This document shows, piece by piece, positions 37,273 through 47,800 of a DNA stretch of 64,000 bases. The DNA is taken from the NCBI GenBank assembly GCA_037783415.1, contig JAZGTN010000060.1:806001-870000 (forward strand). The letters are read 5' to 3'. Within the stretch, counting starts at the first letter, position 1, and each line of letters opens with the position of its first letter. Under the pieces are notes generated by a model, which worked only from the letters and a program-made list of their open reading frames with translations, was not told the origin of the DNA and ran no database searches. The translations under genes were made by a program, and so were the position numbers. The stretch comes from Leptasterias polaris. Its lineage: Eukaryota > Echinodermata > Asteroidea > Forcipulatida > Asteriidae.

Positions 37273-38960
37273 GATCTGGGGAAAGATTTTTAATTTTTTA
37301 AAAACCTTTATCCAAGCTAAACTTGTTTTCAAATGTAGCATTATTGCGAAGTGAATCATCAGTACCTTATGTCTTAAAACCCTCTGTGACAGATAACAGT
37401 AAAACATAAAACAAGCAAAGCAAATTAAATTAATGCATTTCTAAATTCTGCCCATTTTCAGAAAATGCATAAGTTGAAAATTGTCTTTTGCGTGCAATGC
37501 TTGCCCTCATCCCGACTGCTGTATCAAGATACCATTAAGTAGACCCCCTCCATTCGCTTCTCCTCAAGTACTAATCCGTCAAACATATGTTGCATGGTCT
37601 TGGTTGGCCTCTAAAACTGCAGAACAAGAATAAATTTTGCCCTTTAAAAAATGTCTACTTGGTATGTAATGCTTTTGGTTGACCATGTTTTATTTTCATG
37701 AAAACATTTTGTGTTTTACTGAGAGCCTTTTGTTGTGTCAATGTAGCAAAAACTTGAACATTCCCTCACACAGGGTTAACACTTTTTGCGCTAAATAAAT
37801 TAAAAGGTCCAATAAGCTCATTGCGAGTTAGTCAAGTGATGTCTGGTACCTTGCCTTGTTCAGCCACAAGTGAATTCTCAATTTGAAAGTCCTCAGACTA
37901 AATCAGCTATGTTACATTGTTAGGACAAAGTTTGGCATAGTTACCCATGAGACGGCAAACATCCATACATAATCTCCAATGAAATGTGTAGCACAAAGGA
38001 TACCAGTCTTTGCTCATCTGGAGGTTGCTACACAAAAGCTTGCCCTGAACCTAGTGATGTAGAAACAGTATGGTTAGTCTGAGGAATTCTAATTAAGCAT
38101 TCAATAGTGACCTGGCAAGTCAGTGCACCAGACATTATTTGAATTTAACTTGCAAGTCTTGTTTGGTATGCTTGATCCAGGCATAGATCAATCCATAGTT
38201 CAGTTGAACAGGAGGCATCTCACACCATTGGTAAAAAAGGGAATCTTCAAGAACAAGAAAACCTAGTTGCTGTTTCCACAGTGCATTTTACAAAAATAGC
38301 TGTACCTCATTATTGCGCTAATATTGGCTTTTTGGCATTTAAAACTTGCCCTAATAATTGTGGGAGTAGCACAATTATGTTTTAAACAAACCCATTGGTC
38401 ATGGTTGAACAGTATTACTATTAGTTTGCTGCTATTTATTGCTGTTAAAAGCTGTATACAGTGACGGTTTTTCAGTGCAAATTGTTGATTTTTCAAGACA
38501 AAATGTTAGGATAGTATTTTATACGGAAGCAATGCGTTTGTGTGTAGTATTTTCAGTATGATGCTGAAATGGACACTTGGGGTGTAACGCCTTTAATAGC
38601 AAAGTTGATGAGTTTTTTTCAACAGTATTGATGACAGTTTAATGAAAAATTACAGTATTTTTCAAGAAAACAAACTTATAATTGCTGTCTTTTATTGTAT
38701 TTTCAAACAGATTAAACAATGATCTTTCGTATAACTTTAGATTTATAAGTCAACATGTTGTCAGTGTTTAAATAAAGCTATTTTTTGAGTTAATGTATGA
38801 ATTAAAACAATGCTATTGTTTTATATATTTCATGTTTTGCAATTGTGAAGTTATTATATATTTCTGGTAATGAAACCAAGGATGCCTCATAAGTGAACTT
38901 AATCACTGTAGCTCGCAAGCCTGAGGAAACCTGTAAACAAGAGTGCTTGCTGTGTGAGCC
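37273..38960. other. No gene recognised
   Basis: AT-rich intergenic sequence between WWC and the forkhead gene. Short minus-strand frames (37,222-37,407; 38,263-38,496) show no domain. No repeat or RNA gene recognised. Confidence 0.4.
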
Positions 38961-38969
38961 AGAAACACG

Positions 38970-39180
38970 GAGGTAAACTACATGTAACCCCTACTCTTTG
39001 ACGATAAGTGTCCTGGGTTCTGTTACGTCCGGGACTCGAACCCAAACTGCTTATCAGAACCTCTGCAACCCACCCCCATTTCAAAAAAATGAATGGTTCG
39101 ATACATTAAATAGCAACCCCCCCACCACAAAAATATATTTATATTATATAACTTTGCCCCTGCTTATCCCCCCCAACCAA
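38970..39180 (-). mobile_element. SINE S1 fragment, reverse, plus C-rich tracts
   Basis: Contains the reverse S1 signature (CCCCTACTCTTTGACGATAA..GGGACTCGAACCC). It is followed by CCCCCCCACC and ATCCCCCCCAACC tracts like those at about 52,201. Confidence 0.45.
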
Positions 39181-39320
39181 TGAAAATGTCTGGTTACACC
39201 ACATCAGTAGGGTTAGTTTTTTCCTGGGAAATTACCAGGGAGTTAACTAGGGTTGTATATTCAAGTGTGATGAAGGACTTGACAAAAATCTTGAGCGACA
39301 AAAAGATTTAAAGTAAATAC

Positions 39321-39326
39321 TTTATT
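39321..39326 (-). terminator. Candidate poly(A) signal of the forkhead gene
   Basis: TTTATT on plus is AATAAA on the coding strand, about 850 bp beyond the forkhead stop codon. The family A-like MITE at 39,432 would then lie in the 3' UTR. Hexamers are common in AT-rich DNA, so support is weak. Confidence 0.25.
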
Positions 39327-39431
39327 ACGGTCAACTGAAACATCATAATACATAGTAAGTGCATAGAACTTTTACAAGACAAACATCAAAATCATGAATA
39401 AATACTCAACAAAATAAAATAATTAAACGGC

Positions 39432-39797
39432 AGGGTGTACTTTTGGTTATTACTCCATAAGTTAATGACCATAAACACTTACTTGGTAAAGAGCGCTGGG
39501 GAGCTGTTCATATTATAAATCATTGTTGGAAACAACCTCATTTGAAGTAATGTAGTTTTAGAGAAAGAGGAAATTCGTCACCAACAAATTTGAATTGAGA
39601 ATAGGCTTAAGACAGGAACATCTGAAAGCACACAATTCTATGTAACAAGGTTTTTTTTTCCTTCATTATTTTCTTGCAACTTCGATGACCAATTGAGCCA
39701 ACAAATTTTGCTTGTGTGTTATTTTATGCATATGTTGGGATACACCAAGTGAGGATACTGGTTAGGCTTAATACTGCTCTTTTACAATTACCAAAAG
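39432..39797. mobile_element. TTAA MITE, family A, diverged copy 5
   Basis: Shares ACCATAAACACTTACTTGGT, TAATGTAGTTTTAGAGAAAG and TTATTTTATGCATATGTTGG with family A, but both ends have drifted. Confidence 0.65.
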
Positions 39798-40177
39798 TAT
39801 ACACAAATATTTGTTCTCAAAACTCTGCTTATTTGATTTGTGTTTCACTGTGTAAGAGCGAATGTGGATATTATACAATGTTATAAAAAAGGGGTGGGGT
39901 TCTTCAATTTATAGCTTTGATTTAAATCCTTCAATCTTGAAAAATGAGAAAACAATGCTTTTGGTAAATAAGTAAATCAATAAGGTAACACACAAATAAT
40001 GCCCCAAAGTAATGGCTATGAAAAGTGAAAAAAAACACACCTGTATTTTTCATGGCAAACTGCGCTATTTTTGAGTTATTTTACTTATAACCGTTTCTAT
40101 GCACTCCATTCATTCATCTTAAGGGTGCGAATGATGTGGTGGGTTTGTGAATCTTACACCGCTCGTCTTCATATGAG

Positions 40178-40827
40178 TTAAGATGAAGTTGCCATGGAAA
40201 CTTGTTGGTTGGGGCATAATTGTGTATAGTAGTAGAGACCGTTGGTGTACATACACTGTTGGTTTGGAAGCAGATGAGGACTGTGTGAACTTACTGAGGG
40301 TACTGGACTCTGTAAGACGGGACTTGCAACATCTCTGTAACCGCCAAACACCGAATGATCCCAAACACCCCTATTGGCGGAGTAGTCTTGCTCAGGGAAC
40401 CACACTGGTGGGTAAAGTGATTGGGGACTGACCACTTTGTCCGAGGTGTGGCATGCCAGCTCTTCTGGATGAGGTGCCTCAAAGTGGGAATAGTATGGAG
40501 TTAGTTGGTTGGAGTTTGCCCAGGGCTGGAGGAAAGCTTGGTGGGATAGGCTGTCAGGTTGGGAGATGCTCGCCTGGCCAAGGTTGGATAAATCAAGGGC
40601 ACAATCAAAGGGACTTTGTCCTGGATTTATATCTGGTCTTGGTTGCCATGGATACTGAGAGCTATAAACATCTCCAGATGACGTTTCCACGGATGATGGT
40701 CGTGTCAGAGTTGCATCAGCTTTATGTTTTCTCTTTCTTACTGTCCGGTCTTTCTTCCTGGCTTGTGGGTTACTAGTGTTAGAATCACACAACTGCCACC
40801 AAGAATGGCCTCGCCCATAAGTGCTAC
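40178..40827 (-). CDS. Forkhead gene exon 2: wing end, basic region, tail
   Basis: On the minus strand it follows an acceptor ACTTCAG and starts in phase 1, completing a Gly codon after KK. Encodes STYGRGHSWWQLCDSNTSNP, the basic run KKDRTVRKRKHK and a 190-residue low-complexity tail, with TAA at 40,178-40,180. Plus-strand ORFs over this interval are antisense shadows. Confidence 0.82.
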
Positions 40828-41609
40828 CTGAAGTTGGAGAGAAGAGGGCAATGCAGACTTAGTGAGTGGGTGATGGCTGATGGTAGATCAATGGTTCACT
40901 CTAGGAGCAGGCCTAAAACAAGTGTCCTAAGATGATCACAAGAATATTATAACTTTCATATTAGTGTGTTTATTCTATTTTGCTAGTAGAAATTGTATGT
41001 GTTTCTGTATATTCCACTATGGCATCCTCTATCACAGATATTTTCCATTCTGGCTGAAACAAATCAATATACATTTCACCAATAAACAATGGTGTTTGGG
41101 TGAGAACATGACAAAATTGACTAGAGTGGGATTTGAACCTGCGACCTGAGGATTTTTGTGTGCAGGTACCCTACCAACTGAGTAATCTCACACAAACAGT
41201 TTTGTATTTGTTCCCCCGATCTCATGTGGGGGGGCAAGGCTTATGGGGGGCTGGACATGTTGACACTGTAGCCCAGGTTTTCATCCTTGTACAGGGTCTA
41301 CGTCAAACAAACAGATTCTGTTCAAAGGGTGGAAGCATTTGCCAAACAAAATTGTTTTGAAATTATTTTGCAATTACCTTTTTTGTCAACACCATTGCTT
41401 TCTATCCGCATAAACCGTGAATTCCTGCAGAGATTATGACGAACAGAGTTCTTCCAGAAGCGGCATTCGGTAGGGTTATTGTAGTAGGGAAATGTCGTCT
41501 GAATGAAGTCATAAATCTGAGCGAGAGTTGCCTGGTTATTGGGTTTAGAGAGAAGGGCCATTCGGATGAGTTCGTTGTAAGACAAGTTGGGTCTCCTCAG
41601 AGTGCACAT
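40178..41609 (-). CDS. Divergent forkhead-box (FoxO-like) transcription factor, 2 exons
   Basis: Predicted 293-residue nuclear DNA-binding protein. Residues about 4-95 form a forkhead domain: RRPNLSYNELIRMALLSKPN, then TLAQIYDFIQTTFPYY, FWKNSVRHNLCRNSRFMRI and a wing ending HSWWQL. NLSY, the RFMRI strand and the WW at the wing are FoxO-like (DAF-16/FOXO), but the usual NSIRHNLSLH recognition helix reads NSVRHNLCRN and the wing has an insertion. A basic stretch (ARKKDRTVRKRKHKA) after the domain is a likely nuclear localisation signal. The rest is a Pro/Ser/Gln/Tyr-rich tail without a known domain. The ATG at 41,609 is the first in frame, but an acceptor-like TTTGCCTACAG just upstream (exon start 41,618) could mean a missing 5' exon. 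The intron interrupts the domain, as in FoxO genes. Confidence 0.8.
40828..41377 (-). other. Forkhead intron with S2 SINE
   Basis: 550-bp intron with GT-AG borders on the minus strand. It contains a reverse tRNA-like SINE head (about 41,108-41,195; plus strand GGGATTTGAACCTGCGACCT and CTACCAACTGAG). Confidence 0.7.
41378..41609 (-). CDS. Forkhead gene exon 1: most of the DNA-binding domain
   Basis: Starts at ATG 41,609 and ends AAAAAAG|GTAATT on the minus strand, in phase 1. Encodes helices 1-3 and the first wing strands. 232 bp. Confidence 0.82.
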
Positions 41610-41661
41610 TCTGCTGAGCTGTAGGCAAAGATAGCAGTGGAAATATGTATAGAGAGGTTGG

Positions 41662-41717
41662 CCGAATTAGCGGCTGTGGCTGTTGCGGTCAAGCCGCAGC
41701 CCTAGCCGCTAATTCGG
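41662..41717. repeat. Hairpin of GGCTGTGGCTG type upstream of forkhead gene
   Basis: The arms CCGAATTAGCGGCTGTGGCT and AGCCCTAGCCGCTAATTCGG are nearly complementary around a short loop. It belongs to the dispersed GGC-TGT-GGC family also at 30,853 and 50,101. It lies about 55 bp upstream of the forkhead ATG. Confidence 0.75.
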
Positions 41718-42685
41718 TAAAGATGCCAATTCTGTCAAACTTACACAACACAGCAAATTTGTTCACTCTGTCAGTGGAAATAAACGACGGGGCGTTACAG
41801 CTAGCTAGGGGATTGTGGACGTTTTATGGCCGTTTTATTCTTACACGCTGATGAGCAGTGGCATGGCAGACAGTCGAGACAGTTGTCAGTTTAGTATTAA
41901 TTCGTTTGTCAGTGGGCTATTTTAAATTAGGGCCTCTAAAAGATTGTATTGTTGCATTTTCAAAGGTGGGTTGGTCAAGCGGTGAGCGTTCATTAAAGCA
42001 TTGAGTGAGTTCCTTGCTTCCCAACTTGGCCTCGTTTGAGATCAGTCTATAAAAAGAAACAAAATTAGCAAATAGGCTTAGTCTTACCTTGCTTGCTGGG
42101 CTTGGTTTTGAAATGTCTTGAAAATATTTCAAGTGAGACACATATATTCTTGTAGCTACCTCGTCCGTTTGTTACTAGTAGTACTACACTGGTTATTATT
42201 CTTTTGGACAAATAGTCTGGTGCTTGACCTAACTAAGTGTACAATATATTGGGTTTCCGAATGGGAGCCAGATGATACTTTGCACGTGTTCAAAATGTGT
42301 TTTTAGAACTGTTTTCACATCCCGCGAGAATGTTCACTCCATTCGTAAAACGCGTAACACTATTAACTAACAGGTGCTTGGGGTCAAACAAATGGTCAAA
42401 AACTGAAGGCACACAGAAACAGACACTAATTTAATTGTGTCAACAACAAAAAGTTCTTTAAAAAGGCCAAAACGGCTTGAATTGACAAGCCGAAATAATT
42501 AATTGGCCCAGTCCTATTGCGCCACTTTGTGGCATCACTTTGTACTTAAATGTAGGCCCTATTAAATCATGGTCTGCAAATATTTACAAAAAATGTGGAT
42601 GCTGTTGTTGTTGTTGTTTCAAAACAATTTCGGGAAAACCAAATCGGAATTTTGAACACTGAATAGATGATAATATTATATTCAG

Positions 42686-42817
42686 AATAGACTGCAATTG
42701 ACGTAATGACTGACGTCACCATCTTAAAGGTAAAACTGAAACGCGCATCTTTGTACGCACGGCCCACAGAATGAGCCAATGAGCAACCAATTCTTTTGAC
42801 TTCTAGCCGATGTCACC
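42686..42817. mobile_element. MITE family E, copy 4, diverged and inverted
   Basis: Shares AATAGAC..TTGACG, ACGTCACCATCTTAAAGGTA and GAGCCAATGAGCAACC with the other E copies in reverse order. The far end is lost. Confidence 0.5.
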
Positions 42818-43155
42818 TTTCTTAAATAATGTTAACAAGATCTGGACCTATATGCATTTATAATACATTTGACTAATTCATAAAAAAGAACTAGCAATAA
42901 TTAGGACAATCAACTAACTGTCTCAAAGCAACAAGTACCGTGTGCAAAGATGAATTCTGTTTTGATTTATATAATAACACAATTCAAAAATGCTGTCACT
43001 GTAAAATGAGTTTAAATTAAGGAAGTGTCACTCATCACTAAAAAGAGAAAAGTAGGGCGGGGAAGCAAATCAAAAACACTAGCACTAGAAGATCTGGATC
43101 ATGGCCTAAGTTTGCCTCAAAATGATCAAGAAGGCTGAAAATGCACTATAGTTTC

Positions 43156-43212
43156 GATAATCTTAACCCCTCCATCCTCTGCGACCGTCGGGAGGATGGA
43201 GGGACGATTATC
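43156..43212. repeat. Strong hairpin
   Basis: CCCTCCATCCTC and GAGGATGGAGGG form a perfect 12-bp stem with an 11-nt loop. Outer GATAATC/GATTATC extends the pairing. No T-run follows and no gene is adjacent. Confidence 0.7.
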
Positions 43213-44751
43213 GCAATTCGCAACTAAAAATGCACCAAAGTATCCCTACCCCTCACTACTAAAGTTTGTCCGGTCCCGTGGGGCCTGGACCCCACACCCT
43301 TGTAAGTTTCAAGTAGTCCCCAACCGTCCATCACAGATTCTGTCAATAAATAGAGCAACGTGAAGAGGAAAACCAACATACAAGATTGTTGTGCAAGTAA
43401 GATCGAATAGCGGAGAATGATGAACAAGTTTGTACGGTATCTAAAGGGTCAAAGGCCTACTTGAACGAAAACGGCAACAATTGATCTTTGCTGAAATTAA
43501 TTTAAAATGTTTTCAATCAATAAGGAAGCTGACCTAAACATTGGATTACACAGTTTTTTTAATAATTGTGTGAAGAAAAAAACACAATCATTATTTTGAA
43601 TAACCTCCGGCAGAAAGATTCGCGAAAAGCCACCACTCATGTTACGTCGTATGTGGAAGCAATTGTTTTGTATGGCCGCTAATAGTTTGGGATCCCTTTG
43701 TTGCAGCTTTGGGTAGGCCTATAACAAAGCAACATCCCACACATGACGTCAACGTATAATTGTCATGTTGACGCACGCCGTCAACGGCAGAAAAGTGCTT
43801 ACAGATTTTTTTTTTTAAAACCTTGAGGGTGGGGCCTAACTTTTTTTGATTGATATTTACGAAAAATACAGAAGTGTATAAATAATAAACAAACACATTA
43901 TAAACAAGTAAAAAAAAAATCGCTCATACTAAGTAGCTGTTTAAAATCAGAGGCCCCTTGGAATACGGTGAATACGCCGTAATTCCTTAACTTTTGCCAA
44001 TCGTTTTAAACTTGTGGGGTATTTTGAGGAAAAATGACAAAATAAGGACTTTAAACGAAAGCAATAGGCCTAAAAAAACTACTTGACCTAAGCCCCTGCT
44101 CAAGATAGGCCTAACGAACGGCCTAACGGCCCCAAAAAGTTCACAATCACAATATCAACTTTGAGCAAGTGAACATGCTCATCTATTTTCACTGCAGTGA
44201 ATTGTTCCTTTTCATAAAATAAATGAAAATACAAAATAAGGAGAAATACTACAAAACGTGAATACTTTTTTCTCAAAGTCGAAAAGATAACACAGAAGTC
44301 CGGTCGTTTTTGTCACTAAAAACTTTCCCGGGGTAGCTCACGCGGCCCCCGCGGTCCATCCAGGCATTGTTCGGCGCTGGGCTTGTCTTGGATCTGCCTT
44401 GGAAAACAATAAAAATAAATAGTTCTCCACGTTTCACAATGGTTTTGTGCTGACATTTCAGTAGAATTCACCTTCCACTTCTCACGAAACAGCTTCGCCA
44501 AGCAGCGTGCGATTCAGACGGTGAGTGTCACTCACGGGGGTTTCAAACTTTCATAAGATTAGACTTGTCATTTCGCAGCCACCATATCTCTGAACACAGC
44601 TTAAAAACCAGTCTATATTTTGTACATGTTATAACATAAAGTAAGTTCAGAAACCAGACATAATGCGCGCTTTAATTTTTCCCGGGAAAAATTGTAGCAG
44701 AAGCGCGTATCACAGACAACAAGCAAAAATACACACACACTGAACGACAAA

Positions 44752-44834
44752 ATGGAGCAAAATGGCACCTCGTCAATCTGTGTAACTCCAACGAAGAGAA
44801 GTAATAAATGTGTTATAAAAGGAGATGCAAAGTG
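44752..44834 (+). CDS. DCTD: DCTD exon 1: start codon and N-terminal extension
   Basis: ATG at 44,752 in AAAATGG context, with donor AAGTG|GTGAGT. Encodes [20 protein letters not shown] and VIKGDAK. It ends in phase 2, and the first base of exon 2 completes a Cys codon, giving [12 protein letters not shown] like human CKKRDDYLEW. Picked by the strong donor and exact phase fit. Confidence 0.82.
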
Positions 44835-47800
44835 GTGAGTCTGATACTGACAAAGTTTTCGTATTAATTGAACAAATTGGAAGATCGATCCACCCACTAT
44901 TTTATTTGATTTCTATTTTACTTTCATTTGACTGAGTGATACGCTTAACGTGTACGAAGTCAGTGGGACTGCACGGACGGGGCAACACTCCTTTATGGTT
45001 ATGACTTACACTGAACAATAGGCGATGTTCAGTTACACTTCTGAGATTCTGAGATACAATACATTACTATTAATATTTACTATACTCAGTTTTAATCTTT
45101 TCTCTGACCTACTCTACCTTATTTTTTAAGCTGTTAATTTATCCTGAAAGTTAATGTCTACACAACAATTATGCATTGCCTACACCCAGTAACTGGGGCG
45201 CTGTACTCCTTTTTTCGAAATTTTGACATCATCGGTCGTACTAGCGCCCCAGGTTATTAGTACGTCCCAATTCTGGATTCCCTGATATGGCATCATTTTG
45301 AATAGGGTAGACACAAAAAATGCCTCAGAACGACCAAAATACCCAACAAAATTGCTTTAAAAACGCCTACTGGCTTCTTGATATGTCTAAGGTGCAACAT
45401 CAGGTATTTAAATGTACTCACGATTTTGTTTTGTGCTTGAATTTTACGTTTTTGTCGAGCAGATCGATGAAAATGGTGGGCAGAGTCTCGTTTTGCCCAA
45501 ATCAATGGCCGCCGCCACCAACAGTTTCATCGTCGCGATGCATTCTGGGTAGTAGATTAGATTTAATCAACAACTGTTTGCAGCGTGTGGTCAATGTATT
45601 CGTCGAAGGGGCGCGTGTTGTGATGGGAAAGAATGGTGCACTCGCTGCAAACAGTCGTTGATTAAATCGCGACGATGAAACTGTTGGTGGCGGCGGCCAT
45701 TGATTTGGGCAAAACGAGACTCTGCCCACCATTTTCATCGATCTGCTCGACAAAAACGTAAAATTCAAGCACAAAACAAAATCGTGAGTACATTTAAATA
45801 CCTGATGTTGCACCTTAGACATATCAAGAAGCCAGTAGGCGTTTTTAAAGCAATTTTGTTGGGTATTTTGGTCGTTCTGAGGCATTTTTTGTGTCTACCC
45901 TATTCAAAATGATGCCATATCAGGGAATCCAGAATTGGGACGTACTAATAACCTGGGGCGCTAGTACGACCGATGATGTCAAAATTTCGAAAAAAGGAGT
46001 ACAGCGCCCCAGTTACTGGGTCTATGCATTGCCAATACTCAATAGTTCTTGCAATGATTTAATATCAGGGCGGCAGTGAGTGAGCCAGTAGTCTCTGTTG
46101 ATGGTTTTCATGCAATGGAGAGGCCCAACATGGGTTTTTATAATGTTAATAATACTTAATAGGCAATGACTCGGTATTTATGGTTTAAGTGCAAGAGCAA
46201 AAATTATTCGGTGACCGAGAATAAACAGGTCGCACTAGTAAAAATACAATTTAAAGCGGACAGCTGGCGACTCCTGACCAAAACTGCCGAAATTTGTTAA
46301 AAAATACACTTCAAAGTTCAAAACAACATTTGACCATCATGAGTAAACTGTTAAATCTATGTAAAAGAGTCACTCATTGTATCTAAATCACCTTCAATCT
46401 GTTGAACAAGTACAATTGATACAATTAAAACAAACACTTGGAATGGTGGCATGCTATGATGATCATCTTGCATTTAGACTACATACCATTTTAAGTACCC
46501 CTGCAGTATAATGGTTTCGTCCAGGTAGGGTCCCAAAACAACAAGGCGGACACTGCATTTAAAATTTGTTGTCGCCAGTTGTCGTCAGGCCTCGTCAGTT
46601 GTCCGCTTTTATTGTGACCGGAATAAAAAAACATATAAACTTTTTTATGGCACTGTGCAAGCCTAGAATTCTGTGGTAAGTAATGCCTGATATTGGGCCT
46701 AGGAGAGCAGACAGGGGGGGGGGGGCAAAGGGCGCTTTCAGGAATACAAGGATTGTATTCCTGGAATACCAACAGAACAAGGTGTGGTTCCTGTCTCGAT
46801 GGGTACTGTACCAACACTCCTTCTCAGGGTGAACACGGGTATGGTTGCAGTTCTCCTAGAACTATGATCTTAATCTTGCATGATATTGATTAAGCTTCAA
46901 CTGGAGCAAGACTCAATGGAAGATTGGAGTTTGAATGGAGATTAGTTGTATATTGTGGGCACAGCAGATTTGAAGACTTCATGGAACTTAATGGAGCCTG
47001 GGATAATAATAATAATAATATGGATTTATATCGCGCTTTATCACACCCAAGGGCGTCTCAAAGCGCTTCTTAACATTATTACCCCTGGTCACTGGGCCAT
47101 TTATTTCATTCCTTAAACCATCTCAGCTCCCTGGGGGAGTATACAGCCTGTGGTGCAGTATATGCGCTACTAAGCTAAGAACCATCTCTTCCCTCACAGG
47201 TACCCATTTTACCCCTGGGTGGAGAGAAGCAATTATAGTTAAGTGTCTTGCTCAGGGACACAAGTGTCACGACCGGGACTCGAACCCACACTCTGCTGAA
47301 CAGAAACACCAGAGCTTGAGTTCGGTGCTCTTAACCGCTCGGCCACGACACGCTATAATGAGGATGAGGTTCGTTCTGCTAGCCTGGAGACGATAGTGGA
47401 ACAAATTTTATAGTTCTAGGACTAGTATATGTTGAATGCTCCTCTATCTCAATGCTCTTAATTATGTGGTTTTGGTTTCAGTAAAGACAAGAAAAGAGAC
47501 GAGTGTTTAGGATGGGACGATTACTTCATGGCTGTGGCATTCTTGTCAGCAGAACGCAGCAAGGATCCAAGCTCACAGGTACAAATTAATACTATATGTG
47601 TTTTGTATTCTCCTGCGTATAAGACGCGGCTTATCTGACTTTCAAAAGGTACAACAACATCACTGATGGTGCGTCTTATCTATCTGGTGTCTCTTGAGAT
47701 GAAAGTGGTGATTACTGTGTGAATCCTTAAATATCTGTACAAAAATCCTTTTGTTCGTCCAGGGTAATCTGACATATTATTTGGTCTTGCGCTTTATACC

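Larger units (their letters stand above)
41610..44751. other. Intergenic region between divergent forkhead and dCMP deaminase genes
   Basis: Holds a 56-nt hairpin (41,662-41,717), a diverged inverted MITE E (about 42,686-42,817), a CA/TG-poor microsatellite (GTTGTTGTTGTT near 42,605) and a second hairpin (43,156-43,212). Both promoters should lie here. On the minus strand, sequence at 44,316-44,501 has donor-like AAG|GTGAAT and acceptor-like TTCCAAG|GCAG, so a non-coding 5' exon of the forkhead gene is possible but unproved. Confidence 0.45.

Noticed and set aside
40183..40776. Plus-strand ORFs over the forkhead gene
   Set aside because: Antisense shadows of the forkhead exon 2 frame; no domain.
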